Source of the DNA: Mesorhizobium terrae
Lineage (GTDB): Bacteria > Pseudomonadota > Alphaproteobacteria > Rhizobiales > Rhizobiaceae
NCBI RefSeq assembly: GCF_008727715.1
Contig: NZ_CP044218.1
Coordinates: 2,931,501 to 2,995,500 of the forward strand
Reading direction: 5' to 3'
Length of the DNA: 64,000 nt
The translations under genes were made by a program, and so were the position numbers. This document shows positions 17,356 to 26,561 of the stretch, one piece after another. The notes under the pieces were generated by a model that was not told where the DNA came from, did not search any database, and worked only from the letters and a program-made list of their open reading frames with translations. Each line of letters begins with the position of its first letter. Positions within the stretch are counted from its first letter, which is position 1.

Positions 17356-18078
17356 TTACTTGGATCCCAGGGTCTTGATTGCGTCGTCGGTCGAGCTGCC
17401 GGCCTGGCGCACCATCGCCGCGACGTTCTCGAAGGCGCGCTGCACCTGGATCAGCCGCATCATCTCCATGATCGGATTGACGTTGGAATCCTCCAGAAAG
17501 CCCTGGGCGACACCGACGTCGGAGCGGTCGGTGATGGGTTCCGGCGGTTTCGGCGGCACGATGCCCGAATTGCCATAGCGGGTGAAATTCACACCTGGGT
17601 CGAAACTGAACAGGCCGATGGCGCCGACTTGGCGATCACCCTGGCGTAGCGCGCCGTCGGCACTGACCTTCGGCGGACCGCCACGAGGGTCGAGCTGGAT
17701 CGGCGCGCCGCCGGCGTCGAGCACCTGGTGGCCCTCGATCGACAACAGCTCGCCATTCTCGTTCATCGAGAAACGGCCGTCGCGCGTCATTACCGTGCCG
17801 GCGGGCGTCTGGATACCGAACCAGGCGTCGCCCTGCACGGCGAAATCGAACGGACTGCCGGTTTCGCGCATGCCGCCATGCGCACCTGAAAGAAAGGTGT
17901 CGCCAGTGGAGGCGAAGGAGACCGCCTTTTGCCCGGTGCCGGAAACGACGTCCTCGAACTTCACGCCGGTGGCGCGAAAGCCGACCGTCGAGGCGTTCGC
18001 GACGTTGTCGGCGATGGTGTTGAGGCGTTTTTCCAGCGCGATCTGCGAGGAGAGGGCGACGTAGAGGCTGTCTTGCAT
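17356..18078 (-). CDS. flgF: Flagellar proximal rod protein FlgF
   Basis: 240 residues. N-terminal LYVALSSQIALEKRLNTIADNVANASTVGFRA, the centre SPFDFAVQGDAWFGIQTPAGTVMTRDGRFSMNENGELLSIEGHQVLDAGG and the C-terminal NPIMEMMRLIQVQRAFENVAAMVRQ identify FlgF. It begins three bases after the DUF1217 gene stop, so both are probably co-transcribed. Confidence 0.94.
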   Translation of the reverse strand: MQDSLYVALSSQIALEKRLNTIADNVANASTVGFRATGVKFEDVVSGTGQKAVSFASTGDTFLSGAHGGMRETGSPFDFAVQGDAWFGIQTPAGTVMTRDGRFSMNENGELLSIEGHQVLDAGGAPIQLDPRGGPPKVSADGALRQGDRQVGAIGLFSFDPGVNFTRYGNSGIVPPKPPEPITDRSDVGVAQGFLEDSNVNPIMEMMRLIQVQRAFENVAAMVRQAGSSTDDAIKTLGSK

Positions 18079-18080
18079 GG

Positions 18081-19889
18081 TCAGAATTTCATTCGCTGCA
18101 TGGTGAGCAGGAGGTCGGTCGAAATGCCTGCGGTGGTGGGCTGTGCGAACAGGACGCTGGCCGCCGAGATCTGCGGCGAGGAAGGGTTGTTCATCTCGTA
18201 CATGGTGGTGAAACGGCCGATGAACTTGCCGAGCTTCTGCGGGTTGGCGAAGTCCTTGATGTTGAACTTCTGCTGGAAGAGCTGCACCTGCTTGTCGATA
18301 TCGGCCTTGGCGAAGGAGTCCGGCAGACCGAAGGCCGTACGCACCACCTGGGACAGCGCCTTGTCGGCCAGAACCTCGTACCAGTTGGTCAGCGTCGGCG
18401 CCTTACGCTGGAAATAGAGCGCCAGGCGAACGCCGTCATTGGTTTTGCCGGCGTCCTCTTCCAGCGTCTGGCGCACATATTTGTCGGTCGATGGCTGCTG
18501 GGCCAGCGTGCGGGTCGTCGCCTTCTCGCCATACTGGGCGAAGTTGAAAGCGGTGACGAAGGCGACATAGGCCTTGCTGCCGGACTTGTTGGCCGGACTG
18601 TTGGGGTCGGTGATGCCGCCCTCGAGCATCTTGCGGACGGTCGCTGGCGTCTGCGTGGACGGGTCCAGGCCATAGGCGCTCAGCGCATAGTTCAGCAGGC
18701 GCTGGTTCGCCATCAGGTCGTCGATGGAGGTCAGCTTGACGACGTTGGCGTTGTAATAGGCCGTCTCGGCGGCGATGTAGTCGGAACCGGGCTTGATCAT
18801 GCCCAACGAGCTCTTGGTCGAAAAGAGCTTGAGCGTGTCCTTCTGCACCGCGTCGCGGCTCGTCGTCGTGTCGCCATACTGGACGAAGTTGAAGGCGGTG
18901 ACGAAGTTCGCGTAACTCTTGTCGGTCAGCTTGTTGGCGGGGCTGTTGGGATCGGTGACGCCACCCTCCAGCATGTTGCGAATGGTCTTCGGCGTTTCGA
19001 CATCCACATCCAGCCCATAGGCGGCCATGGCGGCGCGCAGCAGGCGCTTGTCGGCCATCAGGTCGTCGATGGATTTCACATTGCCGATATTGGCCTTGTA
19101 GTAGTCGCTCTCGGCCTTGGTGTATTCGGCGCGGGGCACGATGGTGACCAGGCCGGTGTTGGCGATGAACTGCTTCGGCACCAGGTTCTGCACCGAGTCC
19201 TGCGCCGTCGTCTGGTCGCCCTTCTCGACGAAATTGAAGGCGGCGACGAAGTTCGCGTAGCGTTTGTCGTAGAGCTTGTTGGCCGGGCTGTTGGGGTCGG
19301 TGACGCCGCCTTCCAGCATCTGGCGGACGGTCGCCGGCGGCTCCTTCTTCGCGTCCAGTCCGAAGGCGCCCATGGCGACGTAGAGCAGCCGCGAATCCGC
19401 CATCAGGTCGTCGATCGACTTAACGTTGCCGATCTTGCCGATGTAATAGCTGACTTCGTTTTCGACGAAGTCGACGCCCTGCTGCGAGTAGGTAAGGATT
19501 ACCTGAGCGTTGAAGTTCTTCGGCACATCGTTCTGCGCGCCGTTATAGGTGGTGGCGTTCGCGCCATAGCGCTTGAAATTGAAGGTCTTGGCGAAGTCGG
19601 CGTAGCGCTTGTCGGTCAGCTTGTTGGCGAAGGAGTCGGGGCTGTCGACACCCTCGGTCAGCACCTTCTTCATGAACGCCTTGGCATAGGACATGTCCTC
19701 GAGGCCGAAGGCCTTCATGGCATATTTGAACAGCCGGTCGTTCTTGAGAAAATCGTCGATCGACTTCACCTTGCCGATGTTGTCGAGATAGTACTTCGTC
19801 TCGCGCGAGACGACGACCTGCTTGCTGGTTCGGTCGAGCGACTTGTTCAGGTCTCTCGTGATCAGTTGATAATCCAGATACGTCGTCAC
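18081..19889 (-). CDS. DUF1217 flagellar-region protein with tandem repeats
   Basis: 602 residues made of about five related units of 110-120 residues. Units 1-4 each carry a version of YYxxNIGNVKSIDDLMADxRLL, an AFGLD or AYGLD motif, MLEGGVTDPNSPANKL and AFNF. The last unit is more diverged (WYEVLADKALSQVVRTAFGLPDSF to IGRFTTMYEMNN). This is the DUF1217 pattern, found in flagellar clusters of Rhizobiales; the molecular role is not established. No signal peptide or membrane helix is visible. As first gene of the flgF-fliI operon and divergent from motA, it may be an exported or structural flagellar component, which is inference. Confidence 0.82.
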   Translation of the reverse strand: MTTYLDYQLITRDLNKSLDRTSKQVVVSRETKYYLDNIGKVKSIDDFLKNDRLFKYAMKAFGLEDMSYAKAFMKKVLTEGVDSPDSFANKLTDKRYADFAKTFNFKRYGANATTYNGAQNDVPKNFNAQVILTYSQQGVDFVENEVSYYIGKIGNVKSIDDLMADSRLLYVAMGAFGLDAKKEPPATVRQMLEGGVTDPNSPANKLYDKRYANFVAAFNFVEKGDQTTAQDSVQNLVPKQFIANTGLVTIVPRAEYTKAESDYYKANIGNVKSIDDLMADKRLLRAAMAAYGLDVDVETPKTIRNMLEGGVTDPNSPANKLTDKSYANFVTAFNFVQYGDTTTSRDAVQKDTLKLFSTKSSLGMIKPGSDYIAAETAYYNANVVKLTSIDDLMANQRLLNYALSAYGLDPSTQTPATVRKMLEGGITDPNSPANKSGSKAYVAFVTAFNFAQYGEKATTRTLAQQPSTDKYVRQTLEEDAGKTNDGVRLALYFQRKAPTLTNWYEVLADKALSQVVRTAFGLPDSFAKADIDKQVQLFQQKFNIKDFANPQKLGKFIGRFTTMYEMNNPSSPQISAASVLFAQPTTAGISTDLLLTMQRMKF

Positions 19890-20053
19890 GCACGCCTCCC
19901 GCTGAAGCAGTTCGTGCTAAAGTAGCTCAGGTTCCTTGCGCGAAGCTGAATCGGATCGCTTAAAACCTAAGCGAGGTCGGCCACGGCGATTCAAGCCTCA
20001 CACAAGGCACGGCGTCTATTTCCTGATGCAGTTGAATTGCGGAAGGACCGGCA

Positions 20054-20929
20054 GTGGGCATTCTGATCGGCTTGGTGGTGACGCTTGGTTGCGTCCTTGG
20101 CGGCTTCATGGCCATGGGTGGGCACATCCAGGTGCTGATCCAGCCGTGGGAAGCGGTGATCATCTGCGGTGCGGCGCTGGGGTGTTTCCTGGTCGCCAAT
20201 CCGATGAAGACGGTGAAGGACACCGGTAAAGGCATCATGGAAGCCTTCAAGCAGTCGGTGCCGAAGGAACGGGACTATCTCGAAACCCTCGGCGTGCTGC
20301 ATTCGCTGATGCGCGAGCTGCGCTCCAAGTCGCGCTCCGAGGTCGAGGCGCATATCGACAATCCCGAAGAGTCGCCGATCTTCCAGGCGTTTCCGACCGT
20401 GCTCAAGAACCACGACCTGACGCATTTCATCTGCGACTATTGCCGCATCATCATCATCGGCAATGCCCGTCCGTTCGAGATCGAAGCGCTGATGGACGAG
20501 GAAATCCAGACCATCAAGGCGGACAAGCTGAAGCCTTATCACGCGATGGTTGCCGTGGGCGACGGCCTGCCGGCGCTCGGCATCGTCGCGGCGGTGCTCG
20601 GCGTCGTCAAGGCGATGGGCGCGCTCGACCAGTCGCCGGAGATCCTCGGCGGCCTGATCGGCGCCGCCCTGGTCGGCACTTTCCTCGGCATCTTCCTTTC
20701 CTATGCGGTGGTCGGTCCTATCGCCACCAAGATCAAGATGGTGCGCGAGAAGAAGAACAGGCTCTACATCATCGTGAAGCAGACCCTGCTCGCCTACATG
20801 AACGGCTCGCTGCCGCAGGTCGCCATCGAGTTCGGCCGCAAGACGATCTCGTCCTATGACCGCCCCTCGATCGACGCGGTCGAACAGAGCACGATGAGCA
20901 CCGGCTCCGCCGACAAGAAGGCGGCGTGA
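20054..20929 (+). CDS. motA: Flagellar motor stator protein MotA
   Basis: 291 residues from a GTG start preceded by GGAAGGA. Four membrane helices are readable: residues 2-25 ([21 protein letters not shown]), about 30-50, about 172-195 ([22 protein letters not shown]) and about 200-225 ([25 protein letters not shown]). The charged cytoplasmic loop includes [27 protein letters not shown]. It conducts protons with MotB. It heads a plus-strand operon with fliM, fliN, fliG and flhB, divergent from the DUF1217 gene across a 164-base shared upstream region. Confidence 0.95.
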   Translation: MGILIGLVVTLGCVLGGFMAMGGHIQVLIQPWEAVIICGAALGCFLVANPMKTVKDTGKGIMEAFKQSVPKERDYLETLGVLHSLMRELRSKSRSEVEAHIDNPEESPIFQAFPTVLKNHDLTHFICDYCRIIIIGNARPFEIEALMDEEIQTIKADKLKPYHAMVAVGDGLPALGIVAAVLGVVKAMGALDQSPEILGGLIGAALVGTFLGIFLSYAVVGPIATKIKMVREKKNRLYIIVKQTLLAYMNGSLPQVAIEFGRKTISSYDRPSIDAVEQSTMSTGSADKKAA

Positions 20930-20963
20930 GCATGGCATTCGAAGGCAGGGGCGGGACGGCGTC

Positions 20964-21899
20964 ATGAGCGGCCTGGCCACAATGGAAGACAGCCGCGCGC
21001 TGATCATCGAGCGCCTGGTCGGCGACAGTGGCGAGGCGTCGCATGTCATTGGCGCCGGCCGTTCGCTGGCCGAGCGTGTCGTATCCCCGCTGCAGAAGCG
21101 TCTCTCGGGCGAGATCGGCGCGCAGGTAACGATCGATCTGAGGGCGGTCGAAGTGTCGCGCACCACCGAGGCGCGCGAACAGGCCGGCGACAATTTCGCG
21201 ATGACCGTGGTGTCCTCGCCGGTGTCGTCGGATGCGCTGACCCTGGTGATGGACGCGCGGGCGGTGGCGGTGATGATCTGCGCGCTGTTCGGCGGCGACC
21301 CTGACCAGGCCGTCACGCCGATCCAGCGCGACCTCTCGCCGCTCGAGGCGGATGTCGCGACCTTGGTGTTCGAAGAGATAGCGCAGATCCTCAACGGTTC
21401 GGGCAAACGGTCGCTGGACCTTCGCCTGCCGGTGCCGCGCGCGATGTCCGGCCACGAGGCGCGCCGCCGCGTGTTGCGCGACGGCGCTGCCGTGCGCATC
21501 ATCTTCGGCCTGTCGACGCCGACCGAAAGCGGCACGATCACCGTCATGATCCCGCAGCGCGTGCTTCTGGTGCAGCGCAACGGTCCCGGCGCAGCTGGCG
21601 AGGAAGAGGGCTCGGAGACCGACTGGCACGAGCGTTTCTCGGAAGAGGTCAAGCGTTCGGCGGTCACGCTCGAGGCGACGATGCCGCTTGCCAGGATGAC
21701 GCTCGGCGATCTCGCCCTGCTGCAGGCCGGCCAGGTGCTGGAAATCGAGGAAAACGCGCAGGGGCGCGCCAGGCTGTCGGCGCGCAACAAGACCCTGTTC
21801 GTTTGCGAATTCGGCAAGCTTGGACAGAACTACACGGTCCGCATCAATCAGCCATACGATGCCGGGCAGGATTTCATCGACGGGTTGATGCCCGGCTGA
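20964..21899 (+). CDS. fliM: Flagellar motor switch protein FliM, divergent
   Basis: 311 residues. The C-terminal SpoA-type domain (about residues 225-305, [32 protein letters not shown]) and the middle domain with [20 protein letters not shown] fit FliM. The N-terminus ([20 protein letters not shown]) lacks a recognisable LSQxEIDALL-like CheY-binding motif. Rhizobial FliM proteins are known to be divergent, so response-regulator binding may differ. The motA-fliM-fliN-fliG order supports the call. Start ATG at 20964 lies 34 bases after motA. Confidence 0.88.
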   Translation: MSGLATMEDSRALIIERLVGDSGEASHVIGAGRSLAERVVSPLQKRLSGEIGAQVTIDLRAVEVSRTTEAREQAGDNFAMTVVSSPVSSDALTLVMDARAVAVMICALFGGDPDQAVTPIQRDLSPLEADVATLVFEEIAQILNGSGKRSLDLRLPVPRAMSGHEARRRVLRDGAAVRIIFGLSTPTESGTITVMIPQRVLLVQRNGPGAAGEEEGSETDWHERFSEEVKRSAVTLEATMPLARMTLGDLALLQAGQVLEIEENAQGRARLSARNKTLFVCEFGKLGQNYTVRINQPYDAGQDFIDGLMPG

Positions 21900-21927
21900 G
21901 CCGGCAGCTGCTTCTTGGAGACGACGC

Positions 21928-22314
21928 ATGAACAAGACCAACAACGAAACCGATCTCGACGCTCCGGACGACCAGCTCAACCGCGCCATCGAGGAACTGC
22001 GCGGCGTGTTGCAGGAGGAAGAGCAGCGCGTCGGCGGTCCGGCGCGGGATGCGTCCGCCGCCAACCCCGGCGTCATCCTCAACATCCCGGTCGACGTGCA
22101 GATCGTGCTGGGCAGCGCCGAAATGCAGGTCTCGGACCTGATGGCGCTGCAGAAGGGTTCGACCGTGGCGCTCAACCGCCGTATCGGCGAGCCGGTCGAC
22201 GTGGTGGTGAATGGCCGCCGCATCGCGCGCGGCGAAATCACCGTTCTGGAAAACGATCCGTCGCGCTTCGGCATCCGGCTGACCGAGATCGTCACCGCCA
22301 CCAAGGCTGGTTGA
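21928..22314 (+). CDS. fliN: Flagellar motor switch protein FliN
   Basis: 128 residues. An acidic N-terminal tail leads into the SpoA domain: [53 protein letters not shown], the classic FliN signature, ending in FGIRLTEIV. FliN forms the C-ring base with FliM and FliG and assists export. It lies 28 bases after fliM. Confidence 0.95.
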   Translation: MNKTNNETDLDAPDDQLNRAIEELRGVLQEEEQRVGGPARDASAANPGVILNIPVDVQIVLGSAEMQVSDLMALQKGSTVALNRRIGEPVDVVVNGRRIARGEITVLENDPSRFGIRLTEIVTATKAG

Positions 22315-22359
22315 CAAAATGACGGCGGGGGCCTCCATGCGATCGGGGAATGAGACGAG

Positions 22360-23376
22360 ATGAGCACGATGCTGACGCTGTCGCGTGCGCAGAAGGCTGC
22401 CGCCATTCTGGTTGCCATGGGCAAGCCCTCGGCGAGCCGTCTGCTGAAGTTCTTCAAGCAGGAAGAGCTGAAGGCGCTGATCGAAGCCGCGCGTCTGTTG
22501 CGCACCATCCCGCAGGCCGATCTGGAACGCGTCGTCGCGGAGTTCGAGGCCGAGTTCACCGAGGGTGCCGGCCTACTCGATTCCGCCGACAAGATGGACA
22601 CGATTCTCAACGAATCGCTGTCGCCCGAAGAAGTCGACGCCATCATGAGCGGCAAGAAGGCGGAAGCCGAGCCGTCCGGCCCGCCGCCGATCTGGCCGCA
22701 ACTGGAAAAGCTGGAACCCCAGCGGCTTGGCACCTTCCTGGCCGGCGAACACCCGCAGACCGCCGCGATGGTGTTGTCGATGCTGTCGCCGCAGCCGGCA
22801 TCCGCCGTGCTGCTTATCCTCGACAAGCCGCTGCGCAGCGAAATCCTGCGCCGCATGGTAACGATGACGGTGGTGCCGGAAACGGCGACTCGGATCATCG
22901 AGAACCAGTTGCGCGCTCGCGTGCTTGCCGAAACCGCTTCGAGAGACACCACCGCCGGCCAGATCCGCGTCGCCAGCCTGCTCAACGAGATGGACAAGAC
23001 CCAGCTTGACGAGACGATGCAGGACCTGGAGGCAGCAGGCACCCCTGACCTGGACGGGGTGAAGGCGCGCATCTTCAACTTCGACGACCTGCCGCTGCTC
23101 ACCCAGAAGGCACGCGTTCTGGTGTTCGACGGCCTGTCCAGCGAAGTGGTGACGCTGGCGCTGCGCGGGGCGCCGCCGGCGCTCACCGAGGCGGTGCTGT
23201 CGTCGATCGGCCAGCGCTCGCGGCGCATGATCGAGGCGGAGCTCAGCCAGGGCTCGGAAGGCATTCCGCTGGCCGATATCATGGGCGCCCGCAAGACGAT
23301 CGCGGCGACCACGGTGCGTCTCGCGCGCGAAGGAGCCTACGAGCTGCCGTCCGCGCCGAGCGCAGACGCCGCCTGA
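22360..23376 (+). CDS. fliG: Flagellar motor switch protein FliG
   Basis: 338 residues with the three FliG domains. The N-terminal FliF-binding part starts LSRAQKAAAILVAMGKPSASRLLKFF. The middle domain carries the EHPQTAAMVLSML motif. The C-terminal domain includes the charged torque helix region (NFDDLPLLTQKARVLVFDGLSSEVVTLALRG to RRMIEAEL). It transmits torque from the stators to the rotor. A DDLPLL rather than E. coli-like charge spacing is a visible variation in that region. Confidence 0.95.
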   Translation: MSTMLTLSRAQKAAAILVAMGKPSASRLLKFFKQEELKALIEAARLLRTIPQADLERVVAEFEAEFTEGAGLLDSADKMDTILNESLSPEEVDAIMSGKKAEAEPSGPPPIWPQLEKLEPQRLGTFLAGEHPQTAAMVLSMLSPQPASAVLLILDKPLRSEILRRMVTMTVVPETATRIIENQLRARVLAETASRDTTAGQIRVASLLNEMDKTQLDETMQDLEAAGTPDLDGVKARIFNFDDLPLLTQKARVLVFDGLSSEVVTLALRGAPPALTEAVLSSIGQRSRRMIEAELSQGSEGIPLADIMGARKTIAATTVRLAREGAYELPSAPSADAA

Positions 23377-23402
23377 TCGCGCCTTGACGGGTCGGGCGCG
23401 AC

Positions 23403-24485
23403 ATGGCTGACGGCGAGGACAAGGACTCCAAAACCGAGGAAGCCACAGAGAAGAAGATTCGCGACACCGTCGAGAAGGGCAAGCTGCCCCACTCGAAGGA
23501 AGCCGCGATCCTCACCTCCTTCGTCGCCATCCTGGTCTTCACCGTGTTCTACGCGCGCGAAGCCGTTCTCAGCCTCAGCGTATTCCTCTCATCGTTTCTC
23601 GAACGGCCGGAATCCTGGCCGATGGACACCGAGACGGACGTCATCCAGCTCTACAGCATGGTGCTGGCCGAGATCGGCCGCGCCGTGGTCAGCCTGCTCG
23701 TGCTCCTGGTGGTCGCGGGCATCGGGGCTTCGATCTTCCAGAACCTGCCGCAATTCGTCGGCGAGCGCATCCGGCCGCAATGGTCGCGCATCTCGCTCTT
23801 CCAGGGCTGGAAGCGGATGTTCGGCGTGCAGGGGTTCGTCGAGTTTCTGAAATCGCTGGCCAAGGTCGGTTTCGCCATCACGGTGCTGTTCTTCGCGCTT
23901 TCGCAAACGCATCGCCAGTTGCTCAACGGCATGATCACCAGCCCGGTCGAATTCGTGCAGGTCATCCGCTCGATCGCCGTGCAGATCCTCGTTGCCATCG
24001 TCTTCGTCATGGCGGTGATCGCGTCTGCCGACTTCGTCTGGTCACGCTTCCACTGGAAGCGCGATCTCAGGATGAGCAAGCAGGAAGTGAAGGACGAGTT
24101 GAAGCAGTCGGAAGGCGACCCCATCGTCAAGTCGCGGCTGCGTTCGCTGGCGCGCGACCGGGCAAGACGGCGCATGATGACGGCGGTGCCCAACGCCACT
24201 TTGGTCATCGCCAACCCGACGCACTTCTCGATTGCGTTGCGATATGTGCGCGATCAGGACGCCGCGCCGGTTGTGCTGGCCAAGGGCCAGGATCTCGTGG
24301 CGCTGCGTATTCGCGAGATCGCCAAGGAGCACAATATTCCGATTTTCGAGGACGTTGCTTTGGCTCGCTCCATGTACAAGCAAGTTTCGGTTGATAGCGT
24401 CATCCCATCACAATTTTACCAAGCAGTCGCCGAGTTGGTACGGGTGGTTTACTCAAACAAGGCGGAGCGCCGACGGGTCACATGA
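23403..24485 (+). CDS. flhB: Flagellar export protein FlhB
   Basis: 360 residues. The basic N-terminus (KDSKTEEATEKKIRDTVEKGKLPHSKE) is the FlhB signature. Four membrane helices follow, then a cytoplasmic domain with the autocleavage motif NPTH (about residue 268, VIANPTHFSIALRY). Cleavage there switches substrate specificity from rod/hook to filament proteins when FliK signals hook completion; FliK is encoded at the far left. The stop overlaps the next gene by four bases. Confidence 0.95.
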   Translation: MADGEDKDSKTEEATEKKIRDTVEKGKLPHSKEAAILTSFVAILVFTVFYAREAVLSLSVFLSSFLERPESWPMDTETDVIQLYSMVLAEIGRAVVSLLVLLVVAGIGASIFQNLPQFVGERIRPQWSRISLFQGWKRMFGVQGFVEFLKSLAKVGFAITVLFFALSQTHRQLLNGMITSPVEFVQVIRSIAVQILVAIVFVMAVIASADFVWSRFHWKRDLRMSKQEVKDELKQSEGDPIVKSRLRSLARDRARRRMMTAVPNATLVIANPTHFSIALRYVRDQDAAPVVLAKGQDLVALRIREIAKEHNIPIFEDVALARSMYKQVSVDSVIPSQFYQAVAELVRVVYSNKAERRRVT

Positions 24486-24913
24486 ATCGACAGCCGCACA
24501 CACTTTCGCGTGAAATCATCGTCGCCCGCGCCATCGAGCAGGTCGTGTCGGAGCTTCGGCTGATCGATGTCGCCGACTATATCGCCTTCATCCGGCTGGA
24601 GCATTTCGCCTGCCTGTCGGACCTGGTGGATTCGGCGTCGGAACTCTTCTTCATGCCGGGTACGCTGCGGCTGGGCCATGGTGGCGAGGTGCATGTCGAC
24701 TGGAGCGGCTGGCCGCGCATCGTGCTCGACCTGGAGCTCAGGCCACGCGGCGCAACGGTCTATTTCCAGCTTACGCTGACCGAGAACGAGGCTTCGGTCG
24801 TGCTCAACTATGTCTCATTCGAAAAACCGGACGAAGACCCGGAGCGCAACACCGAACTGCTGGAAGCCCTGCTCGAAGATGCCCGCATCCGCCGTCCCGA
24901 GGCGATCGGTTAG
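24482..24913 (+). CDS. Conserved small protein after flhB, unknown function
   Basis: 143 residues, starting in an ATGA overlap with flhB. No signal peptide or membrane helix. The N-terminal half is helical (IIVARAIEQVVSELRLIDVADYIAFIRLEHFACLSDLVDSASELFF); the C-terminal half is beta-rich (VHVDWSGWPRIVLDLELRPRGATVYFQLTLTENEASVVLNYVSFEKP) and ends in an acidic helix. I recognise it only as a conserved gene after flhB in rhizobia, and cannot name a family. Translational coupling to flhB argues for a motility-related cytoplasmic role. Confidence 0.75.
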   Translation: MNRQPHTLSREIIVARAIEQVVSELRLIDVADYIAFIRLEHFACLSDLVDSASELFFMPGTLRLGHGGEVHVDWSGWPRIVLDLELRPRGATVYFQLTLTENEASVVLNYVSFEKPDEDPERNTELLEALLEDARIRRPEAIG

Positions 24914-25014
24914 AGCGCCGCGCGTCCAATTGGACGCGCAAAGGACACTCTAACACTCTTTATCTGCTGCATCGTGCCTACCGAAAATCGATTCCGATTT
25001 TCTGGCCGATGCAG
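24910..25014. repeat. Dispersed rhizobial palindromic repeat element
   Basis: Two nested palindromes fill the space after the flhB operon. TTAGAG/CTCTAA (24910-24915 and 24948-24953) flanks the perfect 20-base palindrome GCGCGTCCAATTGGACGCGC (24920-24939). Then CTGCATCG (24967-24974) pairs with CGATGCAG (25007-25014) around GAAAATCG, ATTC, CGATTTTC (24983-25002). I recognise this arrangement as a common intergenic repeat of Mesorhizobium and relatives. Lying between convergent genes, it could also end transcription from both sides. Confidence 0.7.
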
Positions 25015-25065
25015 TAGGCGACCGCCGGCAACAGGCAGCCCAAGCCGCTTTCTTGTCCGTCTTTG

Positions 25066-25833
25066 CTAGTCGATGAGCCCGAGGCGCAAGGCCTTGGCGA
25101 CCGCCTGGGTGCGGTTCACTGCGTCCAGCTTCTGCGCCGACTGGGTCAGATACTGGTTGGCAGTGTGTACCGACAGTTTCAGCAGCCGGGCGATCTCTTC
25201 GCTGGTATAGCCATTGGCGGTGAGCTTCAGGCATTCCAGCTCGCGTTTCGACATAGCGCGGGCTCGCCCGGTTTCGCCGGGCCGGATCCGCGCCACGGCG
25301 TTGAACAGTGAAAAACACCGGGCGTGAATGTCGTAGACGGCGTTGCCGGACAGGGTCATGGCGGCGCCGAAGAACACCACCAGTCCGCACTGGCCGTGGT
25401 CGGCATGGACCGGGAAGGCGATGCCGGTGGTGCCGGGAACGAGCGGCGTCGTCCGCTCCACCCAGGTGAGGTCGCGCAACGCGCCTCCGCTTTCGGCCTG
25501 GCTGTCGTCACACCACCAGCGCGGGCCGGTCGATTGACGCGTGTGCTGGACGATCTCTTCGCCAGCCGGATCGGAGACCATCCGTGTCGCCTGGGCGACG
25601 CTTGGATAGTCGGAATCGAAGCAGGCCACCAGCCGCGCACGCTCGGCGGCGGGGGCGACGAAAAAGAGCCCGAAAGCCTCGGCGTTGATATCCATCGCGA
25701 TCCAGCGGCAGCGGCGCACGGCATCGGGAATGGTGACGGCCTGCAACTCGGAACCGCCGACGAAGCCGCCGAAGGGGTTGGAATGGGAGCCGAAAGCGTG
25801 CTCGGCGGTCGCGCTGGCATGAGCCCGTGTCAA
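25066..25833 (-). CDS. visR: LuxR-type flagellar master regulator VisR
   Basis: 255 residues if started at TTG 25833. No ATG or GTG is suitably placed. The TTG overlaps the visN stop (TTGA) and AGGAG lies nine bases upstream, so coupled initiation at TTG is the best reading. The N-terminal two thirds form an autoinducer-domain-like ligand region (VRRCRWIAMDINAEAFGLFFVAP). The C-terminal LuxR helix-turn-helix is clear (MSKRELECLKLTANGYTSEEIARLLKLSVHTANQYLTQSAQKL). In Sinorhizobium, VisN and VisR act together, controlling flagellar and chemotaxis genes partly through Rem. No rem gene is seen here. Confidence 0.88.
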   Translation of the reverse strand: MTRAHASATAEHAFGSHSNPFGGFVGGSELQAVTIPDAVRRCRWIAMDINAEAFGLFFVAPAAERARLVACFDSDYPSVAQATRMVSDPAGEEIVQHTRQSTGPRWWCDDSQAESGGALRDLTWVERTTPLVPGTTGIAFPVHADHGQCGLVVFFGAAMTLSGNAVYDIHARCFSLFNAVARIRPGETGRARAMSKRELECLKLTANGYTSEEIARLLKLSVHTANQYLTQSAQKLDAVNRTQAVAKALRLGLID

Positions 25834-26561
25834 ATGATGCCACTCCTGATCGCTGTTGCGATGGCCATCGCGCGGTTGGAGGCCGAGAACTTCTGGATGG
25901 CGTGGGTGATGTAGCTGTTGACCGTGTTGGCCGAGACGCCGAGGATTACCGCGACCTCCTCGGTGGTCTTGCCTTCCGACACCCAGAACAGGCATTCGCG
26001 CTCGCGGTCGGAAAGCGGGTCCTGCACCGCCGCCGCTGCCAGAAGCTGCGAAACCTGCGACAGAGCGTAGCAGCATTTCAGCTGCGCGCGATTGAGCGCC
26101 GCCGGATCGATCCGGTCTGTCTCGGCGGCGGAAAACAGCACGAAGAGGCGTTGCCGGCCGACATCCAGGCGCAGCGAATAAAGCTCGGCATGGCCGAGCA
26201 CGTCGAGCAGCCTCGCTTCCTCGCCGCTGAGCAGGCCGCTCGCGGTGTCGGCATGGGCGGTGACCAGGGGCTGGGCGCGGGTGCCGGGTGCCGCCGTCAG
26301 CGGTCCGTGGGCGAGGCTGGCGATCAGGCGCTTGCCGATCAGTTCGATCGCGTCATAGAGCCAGTTGGAGGCGACGATGCGGGCATCGTTGCGTTCCTGT
26401 TCGTGAACGATGGCGACCAGCATATAGCTGTCGGCGCCGATCTCGTCGGCGAGCTGGGTGAGGAAGCCGGTCAGGTCCGCCCGGGAGGAGAGGCGAATTC
26501 CGACTGCATCCGATGTCAAAGGCGCTGCGAAGGCTGTCATAGTCTTGAGGCCAGAATCCAT
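25830..26561 (-). CDS. visN: LuxR-type flagellar master regulator VisN
   Basis: 243 residues. The C-terminal LuxR-type DNA-binding domain reads LSDRERECLFWVSEGKTTEEVAVILGVSANTVNSYITHAIQKF. The N-terminal region is a GAF/autoinducer-like sensing domain. An in-frame ATG seven codons in is an alternative start; the first ATG follows an AAGAAAG run at very short spacing, so the start is uncertain. The pair visN-visR lies beside the flhB operon and is read toward it. In Sinorhizobium this pair sits at the top of the motility cascade. Confidence 0.88.
   Translation of the reverse strand: MDSGLKTMTAFAAPLTSDAVGIRLSSRADLTGFLTQLADEIGADSYMLVAIVHEQERNDARIVASNWLYDAIELIGKRLIASLAHGPLTAAPGTRAQPLVTAHADTASGLLSGEEARLLDVLGHAELYSLRLDVGRQRLFVLFSAAETDRIDPAALNRAQLKCCYALSQVSQLLAAAAVQDPLSDRERECLFWVSEGKTTEEVAVILGVSANTVNSYITHAIQKFSASNRAMAIATAIRSGII

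Noticed and set aside
20769..23312. An 847-codon minus-strand open frame over fliM, fliN and fliG
   Set aside because: Low-complexity Ser/Arg-rich translation opposite three firmly identified motor genes.
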